Assembly: GCA_016787525.1 (NCBI GenBank) | Contig: JAEUUP010000043.1 | Coordinates: 1 to 64,000, forward strand | DNA: 64,000 nucleotides | Source: Saprospiraceae bacterium | Lineage (GTDB): Bacteria; Bacteroidota; Bacteroidia; Chitinophagales; Saprospiraceae | Reading direction: 5' to 3' | Shown here: in pieces, positions 24,926-33,860 of the stretch | Numbering within the stretch: the first letter of the stretch is position 1 | Layout of the letters: each line of letters starts with the position of its first letter | Program-made: the position numbers and the translations under genes | The notes under the pieces: generated by a model | Seen by the model: only the letters and a program-made list of their open reading frames with translations | What the model was told of the DNA's origin: nothing | The model's database searches: none

Positions 24926-27900
24926 GTGAAAAACAATACTACAAGACGACTACTTGCCACTTTTGCTTTGCCGTTCGTATGCTTACTGTCTTTGTCAGGA
25001 CAATCCGATGCTGTTAATATTCTATCCAATCACTCTTTGCAAGACTTGGAACAAGAATTTGTGCGTGTGCCAAGTTACGACAATGCACAAACACTCAGTA
25101 GTGCCTACATGGAGATGGCCGTTGCGGTCAATAAACGCAAACACCCCGATAGTATCGCGCACTTTTTGAGTAAAAGCCAAGCGACATGGCAACGGGTATC
25201 GCCTCAAAATGCCAAAGTCAAAGCTCAAACCTTTGTAGATATTGCTGGCTTCTATCTTTATGTCAAAAACTATATATTAGCGGATAGCTTTTATACCAAA
25301 GCCAACGATTGGGCTTTGCAAACAGGCGATGAAGAATACAAATGTTATGTCCAAATGGAGTGGGCTTATGTCAAAACGATGCGTGGCTTGATGCAAGATG
25401 CTGCCAATTTGGTCCACAAATGGCAAGATAAAATTGAAGGGTTTGCCAATCCAATCATCAAAAGAAGAGCTTTTCAACGTGTTGGTGCGTTTTACAACGC
25501 TTATGGCACGCCCGAGAAAGCACGAATCGCTATCCCTTATTTGCGGCGGGGCGTAGAGGTTGCAGAATCCTACTTAGGGACCAATCATCCACAGATGGTT
25601 TTCAACTTGGGCATCTTGCGCAATACCTACAAGAGCTTAGGCTATCTCGATTCGGTGATTCAGATTGGTAAAAAATTGGAAACGCTTTTGCCCCAATTAG
25701 ACCCTGTCGCACAAATCTGGGTATTGATGACCAATGGCAATGACTATTTATCGGTCAATAACCTACCCAAAGCGAAAGAGTATTTGAACAGGACTTGGGC
25801 GTTGATTGAAACCAATAACTTGCAAGAAAGCGACGACGGGCAATACACTTTGTATCTATTTGGCAAGACTGCTATCGCCGAAGAACGTTATACTGAAGCC
25901 GAAAACTATCTGCAAAGAGCTTTGGTCGTTTGCAAAAAGATAGATTACAAATTGGGTATTCGAGAGGTTTTGGTTCAGTTGGTCATAGCTGCCGAGAAGC
26001 AAGGCAACTATCAAAAACAAGCTCTGTATCAAAAAGAATTGTCGGATGTGGAAGTAGCTATTGCCAAACAAAACTACGCCAACAGCATCGCCAAAATGGA
26101 AGTGCAACTCAATGTTGTGCAGAAAGACAATGAAATAAATGCACAGAAGTCAGCGCAGCGGCTACTTTTGTTGGGTTTACTCCTCATGGGCTTGGTGGCA
26201 GGTCTGAGTTGGTGGTTTTATCTCAGAATCCGTAAACAACAACGGGAATTGGCGGAGAAGAATCACCTATTGGCACAACAAAACCAGCTCATTGCCCGTC
26301 AAAACAAAGAACTCACTCACTTGGATGAAGCTAAAACCCGTTTCTTTGCCAATGTCAGCCATGAGTTGCGAACGCCTTTGACCCTCATTTTAGGTCCTCT
26401 TGCATCAATGATTAAACGGAATCGGCTCGAAAACACCGACTTCACACATGCACATACCGCACAAACCCATGCCAAAGGTCTGCTCAAATTGGTGAATGAG
26501 ATACTTGACCTCAGTAAGATAGAATCAGGCAAGATGAAAGTACATGACACAACCGTTAGTTTTCAACCTTTCATTCGGCGATTGGTGAGTGCTTTCGAGA
26601 GTCATGCCGAGCGGTTGGGTATTCATTACCAATTGGAATATAGAGCCGAAAAACGCCTTCGTTTGTCTGTTGATACTGAAAAACTGGCGCGCATTGTCAA
26701 CAATTTACTCTCTAATGCTATGAAATTTACGCCTCGCAATGGCACGATTACCGTTGTGGTGGAGGATTTGGCACATGGTATCCGCATCAAAGTCAGCGAT
26801 ACGGGGCGTGGCATTCATCCCGACGACTTACCCAACGTGTTTGACCGTTTTTATCAAACCAATCAGTCCGATGCGCCTGTTGAAGGTGGCACAGGTATTG
26901 GTTTAGCACTCTGTCGCGAGTTTGCGGAGGTGATGGATGGGCGTATTTGGGTAGAAAGTACGTTGGGGCAGGGGAGTCATTTCTATTTTGAGTTTCCGAA
27001 AAAAGAAGTGTTGGGTGTCGGCGAAGCGATTGAGGAGGAAGAGTTGAATAGTTTAGCCAATTTAGCCCCCCCTCAGTATGCCACCGTTGAATCCCCCTCC
27101 GATTTGCGAAACCTTCAAGACTTGGTAACAAACAACAACACTGTCCTCATCGTCGAAGACAATCCCGATTTGCGGGCTTATATCGCAACCATACTGAGGG
27201 GGGCTGCTTACACCATCGTCGAAGCAGAAAACGGTCTCGAAGCCTTGGACTTTTTGCAAAAACAGCTAACTGAACAGAAAACCTTGCCACAACTCATCAT
27301 TTCTGACATTATGATGCCCGAAATGGACGGCTTCCAATTGCTCAAAGTCTTGAAAGACCGCGACTATTTCAGAGGTATTCCCGTTGTGATGCTGACAGCT
27401 CGTGCCGATATTAAAGACAAACTCGCTGCCCTCCGCATCGGTGTGGACGATTATCTCTTGAAACCTTTTGAAGAGGAAGAACTGTTGGCGCGAGTCGAGA
27501 ATCTGTTGAAAAACTATCAAGACAGATTGAGCAGTTCTGTCGCCACAGACCCACTATCCGATGAAAGCCGACCCACCGATTCCCAGACCCCCGACCTAAT
27601 AACCACCGAACAACTGCTCTGGCTCGAATCATTGGAACAAGTCATTGAGAAACAAATGGCGAACTTTGACCTCACTGCCGAAATCGTCGCCGATGAATTA
27701 GCCATGAGTCGGGCTCAATTCTTCCGTCGCCTCAAGTCTGCAACGGGTTTAACACCCAATCAATACTTACTTGAGGTGCGCTTCAATCACGCCCGCCATT
27801 TATTGGAAATGCGGAAAGAAAACTCCGTCAAAGCAGTAGCCTATTCCGTTGGTATGCGCGATGTCAAATACTTCTCGCAACAGTTCAAAGAACGGTTTGG

Positions 27901-27928
27901 TCGTTTGCCGAGCGATTATTTGTCCTGA
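24926..27928 (+). CDS. Hybrid sensor histidine kinase / response regulator / AraC regulator
   Basis: The 1000-residue one-protein two-component system starts at GTG with a signal peptide (1-26). A TPR-like helical sensor region runs to about 400, followed by a transmembrane helix (411-433) and a coiled-coil linker. The kinase core has the phosphorylated His479 in NVSHELRTPL, an N box (VNNLLSNAMKFTP), G1 (VSDTGRGI) and G2 (GGTGIGLAL). A receiver domain (738-860) has Asp794 in ISDIMMPEMDGF, and an AraC-type DNA-binding domain ends the protein. It would sense a periplasmic signal and control transcription; targets are unknown. Motif copies 27066 and 27192 encode PPQY in a linker and ILRG within the receiver domain. 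Confidence 0.93.
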   Translation: MKNNTTRRLLATFALPFVCLLSLSGQSDAVNILSNHSLQDLEQEFVRVPSYDNAQTLSSAYMEMAVAVNKRKHPDSIAHFLSKSQATWQRVSPQNAKVKAQTFVDIAGFYLYVKNYILADSFYTKANDWALQTGDEEYKCYVQMEWAYVKTMRGLMQDAANLVHKWQDKIEGFANPIIKRRAFQRVGAFYNAYGTPEKARIAIPYLRRGVEVAESYLGTNHPQMVFNLGILRNTYKSLGYLDSVIQIGKKLETLLPQLDPVAQIWVLMTNGNDYLSVNNLPKAKEYLNRTWALIETNNLQESDDGQYTLYLFGKTAIAEERYTEAENYLQRALVVCKKIDYKLGIREVLVQLVIAAEKQGNYQKQALYQKELSDVEVAIAKQNYANSIAKMEVQLNVVQKDNEINAQKSAQRLLLLGLLLMGLVAGLSWWFYLRIRKQQRELAEKNHLLAQQNQLIARQNKELTHLDEAKTRFFANVSHELRTPLTLILGPLASMIKRNRLENTDFTHAHTAQTHAKGLLKLVNEILDLSKIESGKMKVHDTTVSFQPFIRRLVSAFESHAERLGIHYQLEYRAEKRLRLSVDTEKLARIVNNLLSNAMKFTPRNGTITVVVEDLAHGIRIKVSDTGRGIHPDDLPNVFDRFYQTNQSDAPVEGGTGIGLALCREFAEVMDGRIWVESTLGQGSHFYFEFPKKEVLGVGEAIEEEELNSLANLAPPQYATVESPSDLRNLQDLVTNNNTVLIVEDNPDLRAYIATILRGAAYTIVEAENGLEALDFLQKQLTEQKTLPQLIISDIMMPEMDGFQLLKVLKDRDYFRGIPVVMLTARADIKDKLAALRIGVDDYLLKPFEEEELLARVENLLKNYQDRLSSSVATDPLSDESRPTDSQTPDLITTEQLLWLESLEQVIEKQMANFDLTAEIVADELAMSRAQFFRRLKSATGLTPNQYLLEVRFNHARHLLEMRKENSVKAVAYSVGMRDVKYFSQQFKERFGRLPSDYLS

Positions 27929-27959
27929 TAGACTCCCTTAACCCGTCATTGCGTAAAAA

Positions 27960-28262
27960 CAGCGCCGTCATTGCGAGCGCAGCGAAGCAACCTGTTAAAA
28001 GCCGAGCGCAGACTATCAAAGGGTTTCTTCGCCCCCCCTCAGTAAAACAGCGCCGTCATTGCGAGCGCAGCGAAGCAATCTTTATAGTAGAACGCAGAAT
28101 ACCCTCGATGGTGTGCGCTCGGCTTTTAACAGATTGCTTCGCTGCGCTCGCAATGACGACGCTGTTTTACTGAGGGGTGTACGCTGCGCTCGCAATGACG
28201 GCGTTGTTTTTATTAAAGGGTGTGCGCTGCGCTCGCAATGACGGCGCTGTTTTACTGAGGGG
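27960..28262. repeat. Cluster of palindromic GCGAGCGCAGCGAAGC repeats bounded by dispersed motifs
   Basis: At least five copies of GTCATTGCGAGCGCAGCGAA or its complement fill this gap: two forward (27968, 28053) and three reverse (28130, 28190, 28230). The best pair forms a long palindrome whose outer ends are the motif in opposite orientations (28032 minus, 28168 plus). A further motif copy ends the cluster at 28253. No gene is visible between 27929 and 28674. Similar GTCATTGCGAG palindromes occur in many bacteria. Confidence 0.85.
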
Positions 28263-28276
28263 AGCTTGTTAGATGC

Positions 28277-28465
28277 TTCCTAGATCGAGTCTCGACCTTC
28301 CTAGATCGGGTCTTGACCTTCCTAGATCGGGTCTCGACCTTCCTAGATCGAGTCTCGACCTTCCTAGATTGAGTCTCGACCTTCCTAGATCGGGTCTTGA
28401 CCTTCCTAGATCGGGTCTCGACCTTCCTAGATCGGGTCTTGACCTTCCTATATTGAGTCTTTTTT
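28277..28465. repeat. 21-bp tandem repeat, eight full copies plus one degenerate
   Basis: Units of the form TTCCTAGATCGGGTCTCGAC plus one base start every 21 bp from 28277 to 28445. Both strands stay open (LPRSGLD on plus, RSRKVET on minus), as expected from a 21-bp period. I do not regard either as a gene. Confidence 0.92.
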
Positions 28466-28674
28466 CGCCCTACACAAACCCTTCTGGACGATTTTCTACC
28501 ATCATTGCGACGATTAACAACCGTATGAGACGATTTTCTACCCATTTTGAGACACCTTTCTCCTACTTGTGCTGGCATATTTGACCCATGAATCAGCGCA
28601 GGATTGATAGAATTAAAAATCGTGTTAGTACCTGCGCTGTATTCTTTTCTAAATCATTTTTAAATATCATCAAA

Positions 28675-29106
28675 ATGAAAAAGATTTTTTCAACACTCGC
28701 CTTCGTTATTGTCGGCATTCTTTCTATTCAGGCACAACATACTACAACAGGTCCCATTATGACTTTTGAAGCCACCACGGTTGATTATGGCAAGATTGAT
28801 AAAGGCTCTGAACCTCTGCGCCGTTTCAAATTCGTTAACACAGGCAACGAGCCTTTGGTTATCAAATCTGCTAAAGGCTCTTGTGGTTGCACAGTGCCAA
28901 CTTATCCACAAGAACCCATTATGCCAGGCGAAACGTCATACATTAATGTGCGCTACGACACAAACCGTCCTGGTCCTTTCACCAAAACCGTTACGTTGAC
29001 GACGAATGAGACACCTGACACACACACCTTAACCATCAAAGGAGAAGTCAAAGTACCGCCTGTGCAAGAGAGTGTGCCTACGGGCAATGGTGGCATCAAA
29101 CAATAG
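28675..29106 (+). CDS. Exported DUF1573 domain protein
   Basis: About 143 residues from the ATG at 28675, where a signal peptide begins (MKKIFSTLAFVIVGILSIQAQ). An in-frame ATG at 28588 would add an unlikely 29-residue leader. The body is a DUF1573 immunoglobulin-like domain with TVDYGKIDKGSEPLRRFKF, the conserved SAKGSCGCTVPTYP, and IMPGETSYINVRYDT. Members are periplasmic or surface proteins of unknown role, related to ASH/HYDIN domains. A terminator follows at 29132. Confidence 0.9.
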   Translation: MKKIFSTLAFVIVGILSIQAQHTTTGPIMTFEATTVDYGKIDKGSEPLRRFKFVNTGNEPLVIKSAKGSCGCTVPTYPQEPIMPGETSYINVRYDTNRPGPFTKTVTLTTNETPDTHTLTIKGEVKVPPVQESVPTGNGGIKQ

Positions 29107-29131
29107 ATTCCTTCGGAACGACAAGAATAAG

Positions 29132-29183
29132 GCGAGGCGGTTCTGTAAAATTCTTTTTCATAGTAGCTGCCTCGCACTTTTTT
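29132..29183 (+). terminator. Terminator after the DUF1573 gene
   Basis: GCGAGGC (29132-29138) pairs with GCCTCGC (29169-29175), followed by ACTTTTTTCC. A minus-strand motif copy with seven C lies 33 bp further (29216). Confidence 0.6.
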
Positions 29184-29267
29184 CCTTCTGAATGAATCTT
29201 TTTGTCATTCAGAAGCCCCCCCTCAGTATTCCTAACACTTTTATTCAACAATTAAAATCATTCAACT

Positions 29268-32200
29268 ATGAAAAGGAAGATTACGGTATCTCCAACATGC
29301 CCAATGTTTAAACACATCAACCTTCTTTTGAGCAAAGCGCAGACTGCGTTCCTTACAGCACTCATTTTTCTGTTAGTCAACACACAACAAACTCATGCTC
29401 AAATCACCATCTCAGAAGACTTCGACTACGGCGCATCATCGGGTAATTTAACCAGTCAAAATGGCGGCTCTGGCTTTGCTGCCGCATGGACAGGCGGTAC
29501 AGGTGCTTATACTGCCACAGGACTCAGTTTTGGAGCCTTATCGGGGGCAGGCGGTGCGATGAAAGTATCAACAAATAACACAAATGCCTCTCGTCAAATC
29601 ACAACAGGCTTTGATGCTTCGGGACCCATTTCGGGTAGTTTTCTATTTAAGATGGAATCTGCTCCCTCTTCGGGTTCTGTATTGATGATGGGGTTGGGCA
29701 ATGCAGGGTCATGGAACAATCAAAACCACTACATCGGCTTGATGCCTGCCAATGATGGTCAAAGTGGCTTGCCTGCTTTGGGCATCAGACTAACAGGTAT
29801 ATCAGCAATGACAGGCGGCGGGTCTTTGACTGTTGGCACGACTTATATGTATGCCTTTTCTTACGACAATGGTTCAACTTCGGCGTGGATTTTGACCTTA
29901 GCACAATACAATAACTTCTTTAACGGCACAACGCTTGACCAAACAGCGATGAATGCTGCTTCAATCGGCTCGGCTTCGACCAATGTTACTGGCAAAGTGA
30001 CCCTTGTAACCAATTCAGCGAATTTAGTTACAATGAATTATCTCTACTCTTATTTTTTCAGTGGCGGCAATATGACAGTGGATAGAATCCGTATGTCGGG
30101 AACGGCGGCTTTGTCGGGTTTGGGAAGCGCAGTAGCGGGTGCTGCATTGAATTTTGATGGGGTTAATGACGATGTCATAATCCCCCATGCGTCCAATATC
30201 ACGTTTAATACCAACGAGGACTTTACGGTTTCACTGCATATCAAAATCCCTTCCACTAACCAGCCGAATAGCGTCGCCATTGACAATTCTATTCTTGAAA
30301 AGACAGGTAGTGTTGGTTATCCTTACGTGATTCGTTACTTTAATCATACCTCTGGTGCTGGCAACAATGGAAAAATTGTTGCAGCACGATGGAATGGCAG
30401 CGTAGGAGCTGTAGTGACCTCAACGGTTACAGTGAATGATGATGCCTGGCACCATGTTACCTTTATGAAAAGTGGAGCAACGCTTTATTTGTACATTGAT
30501 GGCGTGCTGAACAGTACGGCGGCGGATTTGACTAGCGGCTCAACACTTAGTACAGGTCCCTTATCCGTCGGTTCCAGAGCAGGCTCCAGCAATTGGTTCA
30601 ATGGCAGTATAGATGAACTGCGTATCTGGAACACAGCACTTAATTGCGGACAAATCAGTCAACTCCGTAACTGTGAATTAGCAGGTAATGAAAGCGGCTT
30701 AGTAGCTTATTACAAGTTCAATCAAGGCACTGCTGAAGGCGACAACACAGCCCTCACAAGTCTGACCGACGCTACTGCCAATGGCAACAATGGTACTTTA
30801 GGTGGTTTCGCTTTGAATGGCAGCAGTTCTAACTTCATCGCCACAGGCGGCGTGACATCGGGCGTGAGTTGCGGGGCAGTTGTTGCGCCCGAAATCAACC
30901 TAAAAGGCAATGGCAACAACATCACTTATGGTTCAACAACACCTGCAACGACCAATCACACAGACTTTGGTGCAGTGGCAAGCGGTGGTTCTTTTGCCAG
31001 AACCTTTACGATTGAGAATACAGGCACAGGCAGTTTGAGTATTAGCAGTATTACATCGAGCAATAGTCAATTTGTGGTGTCCAATATCCCCCCCTCAGTA
31101 TCCGCGAGTGGAACAGCGACTTTTACCGTCACTTTCACGCCAACAGGTTATGCTTTGCAGTCATCAACCATTACGGTTAATAACAGTGATTGCGACGAAG
31201 CAGCTTATACCTTCACCGTTCAAGCGATGACTCCTTTCACTTTGGGCTTTGGCTGTGTAAGTGGTACGATTGGCAATTTCTACAATGGTGGAGCAGGTCC
31301 GAATGTCGGCGTCAGCTTTGCTTCAGGTAGTGCTGGAGGCGGTGCTTTGAGTACGGATCCAGGTCCAATCATCAATATTCCCGCTGGTTTTACAACAGGC
31401 TTTGCTCTTCAAGCCGATTTGTGCGTTGGCTTTTCGATAAATATTTATAGCGGCTTAGACGGTACAGGAACTTTATTGGCATCACAAGGTAATAATCCTG
31501 GTACAGCATCTCTTGCCTTTTCTGGAACGGCTAAATCTATTACATTGGGTCGTTGGAGTTGTGGTGGCATCTACGACAACCTGACTTTCGGCTCAACCAC
31601 TATCGGCTCTGCTTTGGCAGAATCCACCGTCGAAATCAATGTCAAAGGCAACGGCAATAATATCCTCGATGGCACAACCTCGACTTCCACAACGACCAAT
31701 ACCGACTTCGGAAACGTCGCTGCCAATGCTTCTTTGGCTAAAACTTACACGATTGAAAACACAGGAACAGGTACTTTGACCATCAGCAACATTACATCAA
31801 ACAATGCTAAGTTCGTTGTCTCAAATATCCCCCCCTCAGTAGCGGGCAACAGTACAGCCACTTTTACCGTCACGTTCAATCCAACAGCAAGTGGCGTTCA
31901 AAACGCAACGATTACCATCAATAATGATGATTGCGACGAAGCGGCTTATGACTTTGCTATCAAAGGAACAGGTTACAACCTCTATTCTTTCAACGGTACA
32001 ACCAATACAGATTGGGCAACTGCCTCAAATTGGAGTAACAATACCATACCATCGAGTCTTTCAAGTGGCGACCAAGTCGTGATTGCCGCTGACTGCATAC
32101 TCAATGGAGGCACTGTAACCTTCCCTTCGGGAACGTCACTCACTATCAATGCCACTAAGACACTGACCATGAACAGTAATCCAACAATTACCATTCAATC

Positions 32201-33773
32201 GGGCGCAACACTGACTGTCAATGGCACTTTGTTAGCTAATAATGGTACAGTCAATAACGCAGGAACAATGACAACTGCCTCAACAGGCAACTTTTCAAAC
32301 CCAAGCGGCAACTTCGTCAATTCGGGGACTTTCGACCACAGCGGTACGAGTACATCCACCTATGGAGGTTTTAGCAATTCGGGTACTATCAACAATTCAG
32401 GGACTTTGATTGCGTCGCAATATCTCAATGTCCAAAACAATGGTACTTTAATCAATAATTCGGGTGGCTCTATTCAGTTCAACGGTCTTATCAATGCAGC
32501 CAATAAGACCATTACAAACAACGGTTCATTTTCGGCAGCTTTGAGCAATTCAGGTACGTTTACCAATAACAATACCTGCAATTTCAACTATTTAGGTATT
32601 TCTAATAATTCAGGTGGGACGATAACCAACAGTGTAGGCGCGACGATGGCTTTGGGTTTGATGACCTTCTCCAATAGTGGCACTTTCAACAACAATGGTA
32701 CTTACTCCATGGCACAAGGCAGTGGTTTGGCGAGTATTACTAATGGCGCAACGGGTACAATCACTAATACAGGTTCTTTCACCGTTCAAGCCTCCGTACC
32801 TATGACCAATTCTGGTACAATTGATAACCAATCAGCCGCTGTTTTCATTAACAACGGCACTTTAAACAGTACAGGCACATTCACCAACAACGGTACTTAC
32901 AAAGGTTCGGGTACATACTCGGGCAGTTTGTTCACCAATCCAAGTGGCGGCATTGTTGCACCGGGCAATTCAGCGGGCTGTATGACATTCTCCAACGGTT
33001 TTACCAATGCAGGGACTTTAGAGATGGAAATAGGCGGCATCACAGCGTGTACACAATCCGATAGAATCACAGTGACAGGCACAGCAACTCTGGGTGGCAC
33101 ATTGAGTTTGACTTATATCAATGGCTACACAGGCACCGGCAGTCAGACAGTGAACATCATTGATGCAACGGCTCTATCAAGTACATTCGCCAGTGTCACA
33201 GGCTTGCCATCTAATTGGTTTATCAACTACAATGCACCCACAGCGGGCAAGTTTACTTTGTCTTACAATGCCGTTTTAAAAGTGGAATTAAAGGATTTTA
33301 AAGGACAACATACTGAGGGGGGTAATATCTTGACATGGACAACCGCACATGAAGAAAATATCAACCAATTTGAGGTTGAAAGCAGCCTCAACGGTGTATT
33401 GTTCGAGAAAATAGGTGAAGTGAAAGCCAAAGGGTCAAACGCAGCTTATACGTTTCTCGATGCCAATCCGTCTGCACAGACCTATTACCGCTTAAAAATG
33501 GTGGATGTTGCAACCAATAAGGTGGATTATTCAAAAATCATTTCCATTGAAAGCAAAGGGGCTACCAAAGTGAAGATATACCCCTCAGTCACAAGCGGCG
33601 AATTGACGGTAGAAGGTGTCGCGTCTTTCGAGATTGTCAATAGCATTGGGCAAATACAAAAGGTAGGCGTAGGTATCCGATACCTCAATCTCGACCTGCC
33701 CAATGGTCTTTACATCATCAGAGGTGTAGATACTGAGGGGGTGCCTTTCTCTCAAAAAATCATAAAACAATAG
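29268..33773 (+). CDS. Giant surface protein: LamG, choice-of-anchor D, NSGT-rich region, T9SS
   Basis: The 1501-residue protein has a long signal peptide (cleavage near 44, THAQ) and a lectin-like region (about 48-285). A LamG domain follows (about 293-474, ALNFDGVNDDVIIP to LVAYYKFNQG), then two choice-of-anchor D domains (about 540-653 and 786-900, both with APEINLKGN or VEINVKGN and a TATFTVTF end). Next come many degenerate asparagine/glycine/threonine repeats (about 985-1245, NNGT and NSGT types) and a T9SS sorting domain (last 85 residues). It is probably an adhesin or surface matrix protein. Five motif copies are embedded. Its last 165 residues are almost identical to those of the next two genes. 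Confidence 0.88.
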   Translation: MKRKITVSPTCPMFKHINLLLSKAQTAFLTALIFLLVNTQQTHAQITISEDFDYGASSGNLTSQNGGSGFAAAWTGGTGAYTATGLSFGALSGAGGAMKVSTNNTNASRQITTGFDASGPISGSFLFKMESAPSSGSVLMMGLGNAGSWNNQNHYIGLMPANDGQSGLPALGIRLTGISAMTGGGSLTVGTTYMYAFSYDNGSTSAWILTLAQYNNFFNGTTLDQTAMNAASIGSASTNVTGKVTLVTNSANLVTMNYLYSYFFSGGNMTVDRIRMSGTAALSGLGSAVAGAALNFDGVNDDVIIPHASNITFNTNEDFTVSLHIKIPSTNQPNSVAIDNSILEKTGSVGYPYVIRYFNHTSGAGNNGKIVAARWNGSVGAVVTSTVTVNDDAWHHVTFMKSGATLYLYIDGVLNSTAADLTSGSTLSTGPLSVGSRAGSSNWFNGSIDELRIWNTALNCGQISQLRNCELAGNESGLVAYYKFNQGTAEGDNTALTSLTDATANGNNGTLGGFALNGSSSNFIATGGVTSGVSCGAVVAPEINLKGNGNNITYGSTTPATTNHTDFGAVASGGSFARTFTIENTGTGSLSISSITSSNSQFVVSNIPPSVSASGTATFTVTFTPTGYALQSSTITVNNSDCDEAAYTFTVQAMTPFTLGFGCVSGTIGNFYNGGAGPNVGVSFASGSAGGGALSTDPGPIINIPAGFTTGFALQADLCVGFSINIYSGLDGTGTLLASQGNNPGTASLAFSGTAKSITLGRWSCGGIYDNLTFGSTTIGSALAESTVEINVKGNGNNILDGTTSTSTTTNTDFGNVAANASLAKTYTIENTGTGTLTISNITSNNAKFVVSNIPPSVAGNSTATFTVTFNPTASGVQNATITINNDDCDEAAYDFAIKGTGYNLYSFNGTTNTDWATASNWSNNTIPSSLSSGDQVVIAADCILNGGTVTFPSGTSLTINATKTLTMNSNPTITIQSGATLTVNGTLLANNGTVNNAGTMTTASTGNFSNPSGNFVNSGTFDHSGTSTSTYGGFSNSGTINNSGTLIASQYLNVQNNGTLINNSGGSIQFNGLINAANKTITNNGSFSAALSNSGTFTNNNTCNFNYLGISNNSGGTITNSVGATMALGLMTFSNSGTFNNNGTYSMAQGSGLASITNGATGTITNTGSFTVQASVPMTNSGTIDNQSAAVFINNGTLNSTGTFTNNGTYKGSGTYSGSLFTNPSGGIVAPGNSAGCMTFSNGFTNAGTLEMEIGGITACTQSDRITVTGTATLGGTLSLTYINGYTGTGSQTVNIIDATALSSTFASVTGLPSNWFINYNAPTAGKFTLSYNAVLKVELKDFKGQHTEGGNILTWTTAHEENINQFEVESSLNGVLFEKIGEVKAKGSNAAYTFLDANPSAQTYYRLKMVDVATNKVDYSKIISIESKGATKVKIYPSVTSGELTVEGVASFEIVNSIGQIQKVGVGIRYLNLDLPNGLYIIRGVDTEGVPFSQKIIKQ

Positions 33774-33793
33774 TAAAATCCTTTTCATAGTCT

Positions 33794-33836
33794 AAGCCGC
33801 TTCGCACGAGGTGGGGCGGCTTTTTTCTAAATTTTT
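33794..33836 (+). terminator. Terminator after the first giant surface gene
   Basis: AAGCCGC (33794-33800) pairs with GCGGCTT (33826-33832), then TTTTT. The same terminator sequence, slightly changed, follows the next gene (35570-35598), so the duplication included it. Confidence 0.75.
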
Positions 33837-33860
33837 ATCACAGATAAAATAACTACCACA

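Noticed and set aside
28252-28584. Open frames on both strands (RSRKVET and LPRSGLD repeats)
   Set aside because: A 21-bp repeat without stop codons is open on both strands by default; no signal or family is seen.
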